From: Acinetobacter pittii
GTDB taxonomy: Bacteria; Pseudomonadota; Gammaproteobacteria; Pseudomonadales; Moraxellaceae
NCBI RefSeq assembly: GCF_034064985.1
Contig: NZ_CP139249.1
Location: 1,612,001-1,676,000 of the forward strand
Reading direction: 5' to 3'
DNA length: 64,000 nt
The notes below the pieces were generated by a model that was not told the origin of the DNA, did not search any database, and was given only the letters and a program-made list of their open reading frames with translations. Below are positions 20,409 to 33,031 of this stretch, one piece after another. The position numbers and the translations under genes are program-made. Every line of letters starts with the position of its first letter. Within the stretch, counting starts at the first letter, position 1.

Positions 20409-20816
20409 ATGACACTCGAAATAACAAAACAGTCTTTAGAAAAATGGCATGAAATGGTTCAGGCTGGTAACTTGTCTGATCTAAATGACTTGCTGGCGGA
20501 TGAAGTGGTTTTTCGCTCACCAGTTGCCTACAAACCTTATGAAGGAAAGCAGATTGTTTTCTTCATTCTTACCAATGTGATTCAGGTGTTCGAAGACTTT
20601 ACTTATCATCGTGAGTTCTACACAGAAGACGGTGAAAATGTAGTGCTTGAGTTCAGTGCTAATGTCAGTGGTAAGTCATTAAAAGGTATTGATATGATCC
20701 ATTTTAATGACCAAGGCAAAATTATTGATTTTGAAGTAATGATTCGTCCAATGAGTGGTTTAGCGGCATTGGCTGAACAAATGGGTATAAGAATTGCTAA
20801 GTTTCAACCTCAATAA
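20409..20816 (+). CDS. NTF2/SnoaL-like domain protein
   Basis: 135 aa, single cone-shaped NTF2-like domain. Features are the N-terminal helix WHEMVQAGNLSDLNDLLADEVVFRSPV, a central IQVFEDFTYHREFYTEDGENVVLEFSANV and a C-terminal strand IDFEVMIRPMSGL. No signal peptide. Members are small-molecule isomerases, hydratases or binding proteins; this one could act on the same substrate as the flanking fadH and esterases. Function inferred only from fold. Confidence 0.75.
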   Translation: MTLEITKQSLEKWHEMVQAGNLSDLNDLLADEVVFRSPVAYKPYEGKQIVFFILTNVIQVFEDFTYHREFYTEDGENVVLEFSANVSGKSLKGIDMIHFNDQGKIIDFEVMIRPMSGLAALAEQMGIRIAKFQPQ

Positions 20817-20823
20817 TTTTAGT

Positions 20824-20835
20824 AAATAGCCTAAG
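20824..20835 (+). repeat. Copy of the AAATAGCCTAAG motif
   Basis: One of five copies of this 12-base motif in the window (see 49158 and 51583-51670). It lies in the short spacer between the NTF2-like and SGNH genes. Confidence 0.6.
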
Positions 20836-20854
20836 TAAGATAGAGATCAATAAA

Positions 20855-21571
20855 ATGTGGTTAAAGCTTTCAACTCTAGCATTGCTTCCTGTACTGTTTG
20901 TACAAGGAACAAAGGTTCGTAAGAACACACCACGCTTGCTAGAAGCCAGTGGTGAGAGACAAGGCATCGTTGGCAAGGGAAGACCTCTATCATTACTTAT
21001 TTTAGGAGACTCTGCCGCAGCAGGTGTTGGGGTAGAAACCCAAAAAGAGGCTTTATCTGGTGCAATTATTTCTGAGTTGCAAGATCAATATTCGATACGC
21101 TGGAAACTGCATGCAAAAACAGGTGATACAACTAAGCAGGTTTTTCAAGCAGTACAGCATTTAGAGCAACAAAATTACGATGTGGTGGTTACGTCGATTG
21201 GTGTTAATGATGTCACGAAACTAACCTCAGCAAGTTCATGGATAAAACAACAAAAACAATTATTTCAATATATACAGGCACGTTTTCAGCCTAAGCTCAT
21301 TATTGTTTCTGGTGTTCCGCCAATGCAGCATTTCCCAGCGTTACCAAATCCATTGGCTTGGTTGTTTGGAAAATATGCGGAACAAATGAATCAGGTACTA
21401 GATAAATGGTTAGAATCACAAAACCAATTTAAGTTCATTCAATATGATATTGAGCATTTTCAAGCGATGAATCTGCCTATGGCAAGTGATGGTTTTCATC
21501 CGAGCAAGGAAATTTATGCAATTTGGGGACAACAGGTTGCAGCCTTAGTGCGGCAATCATTTAACTCATAA
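20855..21571 (+). CDS. SGNH/GDSL-family esterase
   Basis: 238 aa. N-terminal hydrophobic segment (LSTLALLPVLFVQG), possibly a membrane anchor or uncleaved signal. SGNH blocks: LILGDSAAAGVGV (catalytic Ser), GVNDVTKL (Asn) and DGFHPSKE (Asp/His pair). Family members hydrolyse acyl esters. It lies in a run of same-strand genes downstream of fadH. Confidence 0.82.
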   Translation: MWLKLSTLALLPVLFVQGTKVRKNTPRLLEASGERQGIVGKGRPLSLLILGDSAAAGVGVETQKEALSGAIISELQDQYSIRWKLHAKTGDTTKQVFQAVQHLEQQNYDVVVTSIGVNDVTKLTSASSWIKQQKQLFQYIQARFQPKLIIVSGVPPMQHFPALPNPLAWLFGKYAEQMNQVLDKWLESQNQFKFIQYDIEHFQAMNLPMASDGFHPSKEIYAIWGQQVAALVRQSFNS

Positions 21572-21590
21572 TCAGAGGTAGTGATTGAAA

Positions 21591-22685
21591 ATGGGCATAT
21601 CTACTTTAAATAAAATTAAAGCTTTCGGTTCAGAATTGTTCGATTCGGTATTAGGTGCTGAACAGCCAAAAATCTATTATGACCCCAATGGGAAAATAAA
21701 AGATATTTTAGAGAAATTGCCCCAGCTCAAGCAAAAATATCGGCCCACACCGTGGTTAAGCAACAATCACGTTCATCTTTTATATTTTGATATTATTAGA
21801 AAAAAAACCATTAAGCTTGAATATGATCGTATTGATCAGCTCACCATGAAAGATGGTGGCGTAACTGCGATCGCGTGGTATGGCTATGATCTTCCTCCAG
21901 ATACTCCAACAGTTGTCATTATGCATACCATTACAGGGACACCTGAAAGTATGCGTGAACTTGTGAAAGATATACATCACTATACAGGATGGAGAATAGC
22001 TCTATGCTTACGCCGTGGGCATGCTGGCTTACCTATGCCTGTACCACAGATTTCTCTTTTTGGGTCAACAAGCGATCTTAAAGAGCAACTTGTACACATT
22101 CAAAACTTGTTTCCAAAATCAGATTTATATGCCATAGGTTCCTCTGCGGGAACCGGCTTGTTGGTTCGTTATTTGGGTGAGCAAGGCGCTGATACACCCT
22201 TTAAAGCTGCTTTTGCAATGTGTCCAGGTTACAACACGGAGATTGGCTTTAAAAATGTTCATCCGTTTTATAGCAAAATGATGACCAAAAAGTTATTTAA
22301 ATATTTTATTCATCCTTATCAAAATACATGGAACCAACTTTCTTCTATAGAAAAAGTTCTAGCGACCACAAGTCTGGAAGAATTTGAAAAAGAATATTTT
22401 GAAATGGCTGGCTTTGAGGACTATCAAAGTTATTGCCAAGCCATTAATCCAATTTATGTATTTGAGAATGTCAAAATTCCATTAATGATTCTTAATGCTG
22501 AGGATGATCCTGTCTGTTCTATTAAAAATTTGGAACCATACAAAGAAACGATTCAGCAAATGAGTAATATTGCGGTAATCACCACAAAAAAGGGAAGTCA
22601 TTGTGGCTTTTACGAAGGTTGGAAAAGTACCTCATGGGCTGCCAAATTAATTTCAAATTATTTTATGGTCGAACATAAACAATAA
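21591..22685 (+). CDS. Alpha/beta hydrolase of YheT-like type
   Basis: About 364 aa. The core shows PTVVIMHTITGTPESM (oxyanion region), the nucleophile elbow AIGSSAGTGLLVRYLG, the late acid region LNAEDDPVCS and a His in KGSHCGFYEGW. This arrangement is like YheT/ABHD1-3 enzymes. ATG 21591 is assumed; TTG 21585 is also possible and sits closer to the AGAGG at 21574-21578. It is the last gene of the plus-strand run that begins with fadH. Confidence 0.75.
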   Translation: MGISTLNKIKAFGSELFDSVLGAEQPKIYYDPNGKIKDILEKLPQLKQKYRPTPWLSNNHVHLLYFDIIRKKTIKLEYDRIDQLTMKDGGVTAIAWYGYDLPPDTPTVVIMHTITGTPESMRELVKDIHHYTGWRIALCLRRGHAGLPMPVPQISLFGSTSDLKEQLVHIQNLFPKSDLYAIGSSAGTGLLVRYLGEQGADTPFKAAFAMCPGYNTEIGFKNVHPFYSKMMTKKLFKYFIHPYQNTWNQLSSIEKVLATTSLEEFEKEYFEMAGFEDYQSYCQAINPIYVFENVKIPLMILNAEDDPVCSIKNLEPYKETIQQMSNIAVITTKKGSHCGFYEGWKSTSWAAKLISNYFMVEHKQ

Positions 22686-22711
22686 ATATATCGATCGTTT
22701 TTATAAGTTCA

Positions 22712-22740
22712 ATAAAGCCCATTCAATAGATGGGCTTTAT
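22712..22740. terminator. Hairpin between convergent hydrolase genes
   Basis: 11-bp perfect stem ATAAAGCCCAT / ATGGGCTTTAT. T-richness is modest on both sides, so it may serve both convergent genes. Confidence 0.6.
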
Positions 22741-22752
22741 GACTTTATTTGG

Positions 22753-23598
22753 TCAAGATAAAAGTAAATTGGGATCTTTTAGTCCAATTTTGATTTTTGT
22801 GCTGGCAACGAGGTCTTTTTCATCTGTTTGGTTGGGATGAAAATCAAAGCGATAATAATCAAAAAATTTAGGGATTAATGTTCTATATTGTTTATTAGCA
22901 AAACTAAAGAACTTACCCCAAGATTTGAAATTGAGGAGTTGGCGATCACGCTTCATTAAAATAAATTGATAAATTGTTGAAAAGCCCGTAATTAAAAATA
23001 GACTTAAAGTAAAGACTGTAATGCGCGGAAGGTAAGCACTTAAGCCGTTTCCATATAAATGTTGATAGAGATCAAAGGCAACAGCTTTATGTTCTGTTTC
23101 TTCAATACTGTGCCATAGCCACAAATTACGAATAGTTGAGTCTGTCATTAACTCATTAACAGATTCCATCATGCTAACCACAAGTACTGCTGTGTAGTGT
23201 TCTAGACCTACTGTTACAAGCAAATTCCATTTTTTACTAAAAACTTTTTCAATCGTTTTTAAAACGATGCCAGTTACTTTTTCTAAAGACTGAGGATCTA
23301 ATCCATATTGCTGTGCACTTACATGAAAAGCATGATGTTCTTTAGAGTGCATAGCTTCTTGGCCAATAAAAGCACTGATTTCCCGATCTAGAAGTTCATT
23401 TGACTTTGCTTGTGCGCGTAAAGCTCTAACTGAGCGAACGAAATATGATTCACCTTCAGGAAACAACGTAGACAAGCCCGTAAAATAATGTGTGAAAGTT
23501 GGTTCGTTATTACACCAGTAACGAGGTGTATTTTCAAAATTATAGTCCATACGACGGACTGGAAATGAGGCAGGCACACGGTTTGATACAGTATTCAT
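22753..23598 (-). CDS. PF10118-type putative metal-dependent hydrolase
   Basis: 281 aa, mostly helical. Conserved acidic/His sites typical of this family: GQEAMHSKEHHAFH (about residues 84-97), LEHYTAV and HSIEETEHKAVAFDLY, which resemble a di-iron four-helix bundle. A hydrophobic stretch around 195-215 (FTLSLFLITGFSTIY) may associate with membrane. ATG 23598 has GGAG upstream; a TTG 12 bases earlier is also open. The family name says hydrolase, but activity is unproven. Confidence 0.72.
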   Translation of the reverse strand: MNTVSNRVPASFPVRRMDYNFENTPRYWCNNEPTFTHYFTGLSTLFPEGESYFVRSVRALRAQAKSNELLDREISAFIGQEAMHSKEHHAFHVSAQQYGLDPQSLEKVTGIVLKTIEKVFSKKWNLLVTVGLEHYTAVLVVSMMESVNELMTDSTIRNLWLWHSIEETEHKAVAFDLYQHLYGNGLSAYLPRITVFTLSLFLITGFSTIYQFILMKRDRQLLNFKSWGKFFSFANKQYRTLIPKFFDYYRFDFHPNQTDEKDLVASTKIKIGLKDPNLLLS

Positions 23599-23792
23599 TT
23601 TAAGCTCCAATCTTCTTTTAATTAGAGTTCCAAAAAGGAACTTGATAAAAAACTACATCGCTCTATATATATCGTCAATGCTTTTTTAGGCAGAAAAAGT
23701 AGATTGTCCCTAATTGATATCTAAGGAAACTTTAAAGATAAATAGAAAGAAAACTAAAACTTATTATTGAATTGATAATTTGAATAATAATT

Positions 23793-23823
23793 AAAAAGCC
23801 CAAACCGATGGATCAATTTGGGC
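23793..23823 (-). terminator. Terminator of the Pro/Glu-rich lipoprotein gene
   Basis: On the minus strand GCCCAAA/TTTGGGC (7 bp, 12-base loop) is followed by TTTTT and more AT. Confidence 0.65.
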
Positions 23824-23839
23824 ATATTCGAATACGAAC

Positions 23840-24316
23840 TTAGTTTTTAAGCGCTGGGGTAGCAGCAGCAATTGCAGCGGCAACAGCATCATCTTCAGTT
23901 TGAGATGGTTCAGCAGGCTTAGCTGGTTTTGACTGAACCTTTTCAGGTTTTGGCTCTGTTTTTGGCTCAGGCTTAGGTTCAGGTTTTGGTTTCGGCTCTA
24001 CTTTAGGTTGCTCAGAAACTGTTGTTTGTGAACCTTGATCAGGTTGGGCAGGGCGAGTTTCACGGCGAATTTCAGTTGTCGTATTCGCTGTTTCTTCGCG
24101 GTGAACTTCAACTTGCGGTGGTTCCTGAGTTTGAGCTTCTTCAGTTTGCACACTTTCTAAAGACTCAAATTTTGCAGGTTCAGCAGGTTTAGGTTCTGAA
24201 ACAGCAGTTTCAACCTTTTCTTGCTCTTCTTCTTTAGGTGTTTCTTTTTTGACACATGCGGTTAACAATAGTCCAGCAGCAATTGCAGCACAGATTAAAA
24301 GTTTTTTATTTGCCAT
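23840..24316 (-). CDS. Pro/Glu-rich lipoprotein
   Basis: 158 aa. Signal peptide MANKKLLICAAIAAGLLLTAC ends in lipobox LTAC. The rest is low-complexity Glu/Pro/Lys/Thr sequence with PKPEPKPEPKTEPKPE-like runs and no folded domain. It probably forms an extended periplasmic or envelope-spanning linker. It lacks a TonB C-terminal domain. The start at 24316 has AGGA upstream; a frame from 24331 is less likely. Function unknown. Confidence 0.72.
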   Translation of the reverse strand: MANKKLLICAAIAAGLLLTACVKKETPKEEEQEKVETAVSEPKPAEPAKFESLESVQTEEAQTQEPPQVEVHREETANTTTEIRRETRPAQPDQGSQTTVSEQPKVEPKPKPEPKPEPKTEPKPEKVQSKPAKPAEPSQTEDDAVAAAIAAATPALKN

Positions 24317-24473
24317 TGTCCTAAACAACATTTAATTGAGGAGCTGGCATTATAACAGCAAAAGAGAATGAAAAAATCATGTGAGATTGACCTAATTTTT
24401 TATTAAAAATGCTGATAGAATAGCCAGTTGTTTAATGATCTTTGAATTGATGCGGTTTGACTTTGCTTTATAG

Positions 24474-26177
<1,704 letters not shown>

Positions 26178-26207
26178 TGCGATTTTAAATAAACTGGGAA
26201 AGTTTAA

Positions 26208-27065
<858 letters not shown>

Positions 27066-27077
27066 GTTGTTTTATAA

Positions 27078-28418
<1,341 letters not shown>

Positions 28419-28457
28419 TCTTTAAATAAAAAGTTAAAATTAATTTTTTAACATTTT

Positions 28458-28500
28458 AAGGTGCTTTTTTCTGTTTTAAATAGGGAATAGCACCTTTTTT
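28458..28500. terminator. Terminator between eno and the DUF421 gene
   Basis: AAGGTGCT / AGCACCTT, 8-bp stem with a long loop, then a T-run on the plus strand. The convergent gene ends at 28502, so it may act on both. Confidence 0.65.
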
Positions 28501-28501
28501 A

Positions 28502-29179
28502 TTATCCTAATCGGCGTGTTTTCAAAGATTCAGCCCAACTATGATGTTTGCAGCGTGTACATTCTTGATCAATTTTATTTAAAATTTTAGTTTCACCACA
28601 TTTCATACATGAATAAAAAGTATTAAGTTTAAGTACATCGGCTTTGCAGTAGGCATCAGGGAATAATGGTAGGCCCCATCTGACATCTTCATCCTCATAA
28701 TAAAGTAAGCTCAAAATGCCATCGGATTCCAATAAAGCTGTTCTCACTTGTCCAAGATGTTCAACATTTTGCTGACGCATTTCCGAGAAAAACTCATCAT
28801 GTGAATATGTTTGTTTCTGGAAATCTTTATAGACTAAAAGTCCTTCTTTAACTACACATAAAGCTTTCCCTTCCAGTAAATCCTCAATTTTTTTATTCTT
28901 CACCATGGCCCAGGTTACAAGTCGGTAAAGAGAAAGAATGGCCGTAAAAGCCACTAAAGCATGGGCAATAGGTAAGTCCTTAGTGAACATCGGGTCACCA
29001 GCGGCTGAACCTAAACATAAAATAATGGCTAGTTCAAAAAGTGAAAGCTGCCGAATTCCTCTTTTACCCGATAACCTTAAAAAACTGATAATAATAATAA
29101 ACATCACAAAACATCGAACTAAAATTTCTAAAACAAAGTTCCAAGTCGTATCGCCGATGAAAATATTAAAAAAATCCAT
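28502..29179 (-). CDS. DUF421 (YetF-like) membrane protein with C-terminal zinc ribbon
   Basis: 225 aa. Three predicted N-terminal transmembrane helices (about 15-35, 45-60, 70-90) contain the family motif RLSGKRGIRQLSLFELAIILCLGSAAGD. A cytoplasmic YetF-type domain follows (about 95-185). The end adds a four-cysteine ribbon, CMKCGETKILNKIDQECTRC, which is not part of the basic DUF421 fold. AAGGAG precedes the ATG. Family function is poorly known. Convergent with eno and single-gene. Confidence 0.8.
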   Translation of the reverse strand: MDFFNIFIGDTTWNFVLEILVRCFVMFIIIISFLRLSGKRGIRQLSLFELAIILCLGSAAGDPMFTKDLPIAHALVAFTAILSLYRLVTWAMVKNKKIEDLLEGKALCVVKEGLLVYKDFQKQTYSHDEFFSEMRQQNVEHLGQVRTALLESDGILSLLYYEDEDVRWGLPLFPDAYCKADVLKLNTFYSCMKCGETKILNKIDQECTRCKHHSWAESLKTRRLG

Positions 29180-29544
29180 TTTTTTCTCCTTATTAAAATA
29201 GTTAGAAGAAATCCTTATAAAATTTTTACCAAAGTAAAAAATAAAAAAATATACTTTTTAAGTAGTTATTAGTTAAAAATTAGAAATATATGTGATTTTG
29301 TATGAATCTTGCATTTAAAAAAGATTTATGAAGGAGGCTGTAAAGTTGTGCGAGATTATATTTACAAGAGAGTGGGGGAGCATTAGAAAATATATTCCAA
29401 GGCGAACTTTCTTATTGTTAAATAAATTAAGCTTAATAACGGTGCAGGCTATAAATATGGTGGATCATAAGAATAAGAAGACAAATTAATGACAATCAGA
29501 GGTATAAGGGATTGCGTCTAAACGTTTTTGAAAAATAGAAGAGT
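29180..29544. other. AT-rich gap between DUF421 and lipoprotein genes
   Basis: It holds the DUF421 ribosome site and promoter at its left end and one possible small ORF (29328-29489). I see no clear terminator for either flanking gene and no RNA gene. Confidence 0.5.
29328..29489 (+). CDS. Possible small basic protein (53 codons), uncertain
   Basis: An uninterrupted ATG-to-TAA frame of 53 codons, rich in Lys/Arg with a hydrophobic middle (TFLLLNKLSLI). A perfect AGGAGG (29332-29337) lies inside it, 8 bases before in-frame TTG 29346, which would give 47 residues. No ribosome site precedes the ATG. Too short and AT-rich to be sure. Confidence 0.2.
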   Translation: MKEAVKLCEIIFTREWGSIRKYIPRRTFLLLNKLSLITVQAINMVDHKNKKTN

Positions 29545-30165
29545 TCATAACGTTTTCATACATTTGTTGATATGTTTTTTGTGATCTTCTATGTTGTGAT
29601 AATCGATAATTTCTTTGAGTTTATCTTTATATTCTATATGTCCAGCGTGGAACATTGCTGCATAAAGTCCCCATAAAGCATATTGATATCTCAAAGCAGC
29701 TTTGGGGATTAAATTTATCTCATTTAAGTAACTATTAGCGGTTTTTTCATAACATGCTTTTATTTCATGAGCATCTTTTTTCATTTTACTCAAGAAAATA
29801 CATTGCATCTCCTGTAGCTTTGAACTTTCTGTTTTAGCTAGTATTTTTTCTGTAACGATATAAGCCTCATTTAGACAACCTAAATGTACAAGTATTTTAC
29901 TTTTAGTTTTTAAAATATTTAAGTTGTCATCACTAGCTGGCATCTTTTTTAATAAATTTTTTAATTTTAAATAGGTAGTGGCTTGGTCTTGTTCAGTGTT
30001 TAGTCTGTAAATAATATCATTATATTCATATATATAAGTATTGATTGGTTTATATTGCTTTGGGATTTCCTCTACATTAATTATTTTTGATGGACTATCC
30101 TCTGGGGGGTTGTTACAAGCGCTCAAGCCCATGCTTAATAAAGAAAATACTAATACTTTATACAC
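29545..30165 (-). CDS. Lipoprotein with helical repeats, unknown function
   Basis: 206 aa. Signal peptide MYKVLVFSLLSMGLSAC has lipobox LSAC. The mature part is nearly all helical and Lys/Glu-rich, with TPR-like helix pairs (about 60-150), including a CLNEAYIVTEKILAKTE-like segment and two further Cys. Base composition is more AT-rich than neighbours, suggesting accessory DNA. It stands alone between DUF421 and the TonB receptor. No function can be assigned. Confidence 0.7.
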   Translation of the reverse strand: MYKVLVFSLLSMGLSACNNPPEDSPSKIINVEEIPKQYKPINTYIYEYNDIIYRLNTEQDQATTYLKLKNLLKKMPASDDNLNILKTKSKILVHLGCLNEAYIVTEKILAKTESSKLQEMQCIFLSKMKKDAHEIKACYEKTANSYLNEINLIPKAALRYQYALWGLYAAMFHAGHIEYKDKLKEIIDYHNIEDHKKHINKCMKTL

Positions 30166-30535
30166 TACAACTTATACCTTTATTCTCTGTTATGAGATTT
30201 GAGAAGAATAATAAAATATAAAAGAAAATACTGTTTAGTTTGTTATTTTTGAGTTAGGCGTAAGACTTTTATTAACATAGTATTCATTAATTTATAGAGT
30301 AATAACTTTAAAAGTTCGGGTGGTTAAGCAAGATTGGTGGGGAATAAGGGATATAAATAATTAGAACTATTGATAATTTGTTCTAAACAAATAGGAATAA
30401 TTATTAATATATTATTGATAACAATTATCATTCGTGTTAGTTTTTGTACCGAACTTTTGCTGTTATGTAACACAGAAAAAGCAGCAAAAGACTAGGGAAT
30501 CTCGCACAGCACACTAGTTATTATGGAATTTTCTT
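30166..30535. other. Regulatory gap upstream of the TonB receptor
   Basis: Very AT-rich. It contains the Fur-like box at 30416-30430 and several AT-rich promoter candidates, one being TTGATA (30415-30420), 17 bases, TAGTTT (30438-30443), which overlaps the box. No other gene is seen. Confidence 0.5.
30416..30430. promoter_or_regulatory. Fur box upstream of the TonB receptor
   Basis: TGATAACAATTATCA matches the 7-1-7 Fur consensus (TGATAAT-N-ATTATCA) at all but one defined position, about 105 bases before the receptor start. This indicates iron repression. Confidence 0.75.
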
Positions 30536-32716
30536 ATGTACACTTCGCCCTTTGAAAAAGTATTTAGAGCTCATCCTTTAGCATTCGCTATGGCTTTAAC
30601 TGTTCCTTCATTTGTTTATGCAGATGAGAAAAATGGTACAGCCACTTTAGAAACGATAAAAGTACAAGCAGAACAAGAAAATTCCGCTATTACCGAAGGT
30701 TCAGGCAGTTATACAGCTAAAAGCGCAAATACTTCTACAAAATTAAATTTATCACTTCGTGAAACTCCTCAATCAGTCAAAGTTTTAACTCGTGAATATT
30801 TAGATGATCGAAAAATCGATTCTTTTCAAGATTTAATGAATAATATTACGGGTGTTTCAACTTCACGTACCGATGAGCGCCAAAGAGTTTATGCACGTGG
30901 TTTTGAAGTAGATTATTACTTAATTGATGGAATACCTAGTACTACAAACTTAGGCACTGGAGATTTAGATTTAGATATTTATGATCGTGTCGAAGTCGTT
31001 AAGGGTGCCAGTGGCTTAACTACAGGTGCGGGAAATCCCGCAATGGCCCTCAATATGATTCGTAAGCATGCTAATGCTAAAGAACTTACTGGCAATGTCA
31101 GTACATCATTAGGTTCGTGGAACTCTTGGAGTAGTTCGGCAGATATTTCTACACCGCTTAATGCTGATGGATCATTGCGTGGCCGTATGTTTGTGAAGCA
31201 TTCTGATGAAAATTCATTTATGGATTTCTATGAGAAAGAACGGAATGTATTTTATGGTGCGGTTGATTATGATTTGAGTGATAAAACCAGTATGTCGCTT
31301 GGTGCAACTTATCAAGAGTTACATCGTGACGGTATTCGTTGGGGCGGTACACCTGCTTTTTATACTGATGGAACTCGTACCAATTTTTCTAGAAGCTTAA
31401 CAGTAAGTGCACCTTGGACTTATTGGGATGTAAATACAATGGCAGTATTTGCGAACTTAAAGCAGAATTTATTTAATGACGTTAATTTAAATATTGCTTA
31501 TACCTTCCGTAAAGAAGATACAGCTTCTATGTTGTTGTATACAGCTGGAAAAGTAGACAGGGCAACCAATACCAGTCCATTAAAAAATGAAGAGGGCAAG
31601 GATAATGTCTCAGTATATGGCGCAAAAGCTGCAAATGAAGAAAATAATATTGATGTTTTTATCAATGCTCCATTTACGCTTTTTAATCGTCCACAAGAAA
31701 TCATTATTGGTGGATCTTGGAATAAGAATGAGAAAACAAAGGATATTTTCGGTGGGTCTAACACCAACCAAGATATTGAAAAGTATTTAGGTGGACCACT
31801 TAACTATAATGATATGGCTCAAGAGTTGCTTCAGCCTGTTGTTTTAAACGGTAAAAATGCGCTAAATGAAACTACACAAACTGCCGCATATATTGCTGGT
31901 AAATTTCAAATTTTTGATCCTTTAAAAGTTATTGCTGGTGCACGTTTATCTAACTGGAAATATAAGTCTGAAAATGATAAAGGTAACCGTGAATTTAACA
32001 ATGAATTAGCACCATATGTTGGCGCTATTTATGATTTTGCCCAAGATCATTCTGTGTATGCGAGTTACACAGAAATTTTTAAACCTCAAGAACGTAAAGA
32101 TATAAATGATCAATATATTGACCCGATTACAGGTAAGAGTTATGAGGCCGGTTTAAAAAGCGAATGGTTTGGAGGGCGTTTAAATACAGCGTTGTCCGTA
32201 TTTCGTATAGAACAATCTAATTTTGCTGAATTGATACCTGATACGTTCATTATTCGCAATGGTACACAAACTACAGAGCAGGCCTATCGCGCTGTAGATG
32301 GGGTTGAAAGTAAAGGTTTTGAGTTTGAAGCTGATGGCGAGATTAATGACAATTGGGGTATTAGCTTTGGTATTGCTAATTTTGAAGCAAAAGATGCACA
32401 GGGCACAAAGGTTAATACGACAAACTCTCGAACAACCTCGAATCTATTTGTTAAGTACAAACTTGATCAATGGAGTGCAGGGCTTGGTTTAAATTATAAG
32501 AGTAAATACTATACGGATAGTGGAAGCTCTCGTATTGAGCAAGATGCGTATGTTTTAGCAAGTGCGATGCTTGGCTATCAAGTGGATAAAAATATCAAAC
32601 TTCAATTTAATATCGATAATATTTTTGATGAGAAATATTATGAAGGTATTGGTGCTAACTCAATGAATTGGGGCACACCACGAAATGCAACAGTAAGTGT
32701 TCGTTATAACTTCTAA
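30536..32716 (+). CDS. TonB-dependent siderophore receptor
   Basis: 726 aa outer-membrane receptor. Signal peptide ends about residue 29 (FVYA-D). A likely TonB box is ETIKVQA (about 38-44). The plug domain has the siderophore-receptor signatures RETPQSVKVLTREYL, DLMNNITGVS, YARGFEVDYYLIDGIP and VEVVKGASGLTTGAGNPAMALNMIRK. A 22-strand barrel follows, ending NATVSVRYNF with terminal Phe. Resembles FpvA/FhuE-type hydroxamate or mixed siderophore receptors; the ligand is not known. The Fur box upstream supports iron-regulated uptake. No siderophore biosynthesis genes are nearby. Confidence 0.88.
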   Translation: MYTSPFEKVFRAHPLAFAMALTVPSFVYADEKNGTATLETIKVQAEQENSAITEGSGSYTAKSANTSTKLNLSLRETPQSVKVLTREYLDDRKIDSFQDLMNNITGVSTSRTDERQRVYARGFEVDYYLIDGIPSTTNLGTGDLDLDIYDRVEVVKGASGLTTGAGNPAMALNMIRKHANAKELTGNVSTSLGSWNSWSSSADISTPLNADGSLRGRMFVKHSDENSFMDFYEKERNVFYGAVDYDLSDKTSMSLGATYQELHRDGIRWGGTPAFYTDGTRTNFSRSLTVSAPWTYWDVNTMAVFANLKQNLFNDVNLNIAYTFRKEDTASMLLYTAGKVDRATNTSPLKNEEGKDNVSVYGAKAANEENNIDVFINAPFTLFNRPQEIIIGGSWNKNEKTKDIFGGSNTNQDIEKYLGGPLNYNDMAQELLQPVVLNGKNALNETTQTAAYIAGKFQIFDPLKVIAGARLSNWKYKSENDKGNREFNNELAPYVGAIYDFAQDHSVYASYTEIFKPQERKDINDQYIDPITGKSYEAGLKSEWFGGRLNTALSVFRIEQSNFAELIPDTFIIRNGTQTTEQAYRAVDGVESKGFEFEADGEINDNWGISFGIANFEAKDAQGTKVNTTNSRTTSNLFVKYKLDQWSAGLGLNYKSKYYTDSGSSRIEQDAYVLASAMLGYQVDKNIKLQFNIDNIFDEKYYEGIGANSMNWGTPRNATVSVRYNF

Positions 32717-32745
32717 TTACGAGTTCATTTAAATCTCTATTGATA

Positions 32746-32769
32746 AGTCCTCTTCGGAGGACTTTTTTC
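32746..32769 (+). terminator. Terminator of the TonB receptor gene
   Basis: AAGTCCTC-TTCG-GAGGACTT, perfect 8-bp stem with a stable tetraloop and trailing T's. Confidence 0.85.
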
Positions 32770-32959
32770 TATTTATTCAACATAATTTCGTGATACGCAG
32801 AATAGCTTTTATATACATAGAGTGATTTATAAGCAGTTGTACTTATAAATATGATTTCCCTTTCAAATTCCATTCATTTTTGACAAAATGAAACATGTCA
32901 CAATGGTCAATTTAAAGTAACATGCGCATTAATAGTTTTGCACTGATTTTGCAGGAATT

Positions 32960-32987
32960 TTGCATGCTCTTTTTAAATTGTTATACA
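32960..32987 (+). promoter_or_regulatory. Predicted ftsB promoter
   Basis: TTGCAT (32960-32965), 16 bases, TATACA (32982-32987), about 45 bases before the ftsB ATG. It fits a transcription unit that starts after the receptor terminator. The rest of the 32717-33031 gap shows nothing else. Confidence 0.5.
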
Positions 32988-33031
32988 ATACAAAAGCTTA
33001 ATCAAAGTTTTTAATTAAAACTCTTAATGAT

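Noticed and set aside
23840..24316. Pro/Glu/Lys-rich protein as a TonB homologue
   Set aside because: Has a lipobox rather than a TonB anchor helix and lacks the TonB C-terminal domain.
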